Source of the DNA: Streptacidiphilus carbonis
Lineage (GTDB): Bacteria; Actinomycetota; Actinomycetes; Streptomycetales; Streptomycetaceae
Direction: 5' to 3'
DNA length: 46,382 nt
NCBI RefSeq assembly: GCF_000787775.1
Contig: NZ_BBPM01000059.1
Span: forward strand, 1 to 46,382
The position numbers and the translations under genes are program-made. The notes beneath the pieces were generated by a model. That model made no database searches. It was not told the DNA's origin and saw only the letters and a list, made by a program, of their open reading frames with translations. The stretch's first letter is position 1. The number at the start of each line of letters is the position of its first letter. Of the stretch, positions 45,834-46,382 are shown one piece after another.

Positions 45834-46382
45834 TGGTGAATCTGCAGGGCCTGGTCGCGCTGGTCAACGGGTCGACCAAGCCGGAGGCCCGGCCGTTCAA
45901 GCGTTGGGTCGCGGAGCTAGTCACCACTATCCAGCGCGACGGCTCTTACGAACTCCCGAGAAGGTCTGTCGGTTCTGTAGATCTTCCACGAATGAGGACG
46001 ATCTTCGTCGATCCGCCGGCGACCGTGGTGGACGATCGAGCAGAACGCGCGCACGAGGCTCTGATGGAGTCCCACCGGGCGGTCATGGAATCGCATCGGG
46101 TCTCGTTGGAGGCAATCCAGCGCCTGACCGAGACGGTTGTCGGCCTCGTCGGCACCATTCGCATCCCGAAGCAGCCAATGCCGAAGGTCCCGCCAGTTGC
46201 CCCTCCGCGTACGGCACCGGAATACCTCGCCTCTTGGCAGTCGCGGATCGCCGCTCCCGACGAGGTCTGGTCCGTCGCGGCCTACATCGTCCCGGAACTC
46301 CTGCTGCACGGAGAACTGGTGGTCGTCGGGGAGCGCATTGGAGCGCGGGTGGGGCTTGCGTCGGCGCGCGTGCACAAAGCCG
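45833..46382 (+). CDS. Bro-N protein, downstream part (frameshifted, runs off window)
   Basis: An open frame from ATG 45833, extending upstream without stop to about 45812, continues to the right edge (183 codons seen). It starts MVNLQGLVALVNGSTKPEAR and FKRWVAELVTTIQRDGSYEL, the C-terminal half of the Bro-N domain whose first half is in the preceding frame. A helical segment follows (HEALMESHRAVMESHRVSLE), then a C-terminal region beginning PEYLASWQSRIAAPDEVWSV. In an intact gene both parts would be one protein of more than 400 aa. Third positions are less GC-rich here than in the housekeeping genes, suggesting acquired DNA. Confidence 0.7.
   Translation, partial: MVNLQGLVALVNGSTKPEARPFKRWVAELVTTIQRDGSYELPRRSVGSVDLPRMRTIFVDPPATVVDDRAERAHEALMESHRAVMESHRVSLEAIQRLTETVVGLVGTIRIPKQPMPKVPPVAPPRTAPEYLASWQSRIAAPDEVWSVAAYIVPELLLHGELVVVGERIGARVGLASARVHKA

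Overview
The window is very GC-rich and carries the replication-origin neighbourhood of an actinomycete chromosome, most likely a member of the Streptomycetaceae (Streptomyces, Kitasatospora or Streptacidiphilus; the sequence alone does not settle the genus). Three things point there: the gene order DUF3566-gyrA-gyrB-DUF721-recF-gnd-dnaN-oriC-dnaA-rpmH-rnpA-yidD-yidC-khpB-rsmG-parA-parB, an oriC of about 1 kb packed with TTGTCCACA-type DnaA boxes between dnaN and dnaA, and nine copies of the streptomycete parS sequence GTTTCACGTGAAAC.

Layout. 1-9372 (minus strand): start of a DUF3566 membrane protein gene, gyrA, gyrB, a DUF721/DciA-like protein, recF, a short-form 6-phosphogluconate dehydrogenase and dnaN. 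9373-10379: oriC, with about twenty DnaA boxes, a TAG-repeat DnaA-trio candidate and the dnaA terminator. 10380-12293: dnaA (minus). 12708-19139 (plus): rpmH, rnpA, yidD, yidC, khpB/jag, rsmG, parA, parB. 19283-24829: a doubtful small ORF, a GNAT protein, then on the minus strand a CwlM-like amidase, trxA, trxB, a zinc anti-sigma factor and a SigM-like ECF sigma factor. 24826-32127 (minus): a membrane pseudokinase, MurJ and a DUF6049 protein. This order (parAB, cwlM, trx, anti-sigma, sigM, mviN/murJ, DUF6049, CCA/PcnA) matches the mycobacterial origin region as I know it. 32336-38940: CCA-adding enzyme, a phage-antirepressor-like DNA-binding protein behind an AT-rich island, a Pro/Tyr-rich CxxC membrane protein, an MFS permease, and a padR-ino1 pair with a clear PadR operator. 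39341-43704: class A penicillin-binding protein and a GT87 membrane glycosyltransferase. 43705-46382: accessory-looking DNA with a cluster of three DnaA boxes outside oriC, a winged-helix/zinc-ribbon protein, and a tandem Bro-N (phage antirepressor-type) gene broken by a frameshift and running off the window.

How the parts work together. DnaA, DnaN, RecF, DciA and gyrase start and support replication at oriC. ParA and ParB act on the parS cluster that begins about 6 kb to the right of oriC to organise and segregate origins. YidC, YidD, RnpA and KhpB serve membrane insertion and RNA processing. MurJ, the pseudokinase, the CwlM-like protein and the PBP are envelope-synthesis functions, interleaved with a sigma/anti-sigma pair and the thioredoxin system. 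The points most worth a second look are the DnaA-trio candidate, the extra-oriC DnaA-box dyad, parS sites built into terminator stems or translated as VSRET, the CwlM-like amidase with an intact zinc site but no signal peptide, and the phage-regulator-like genes at 33990 and 45135.
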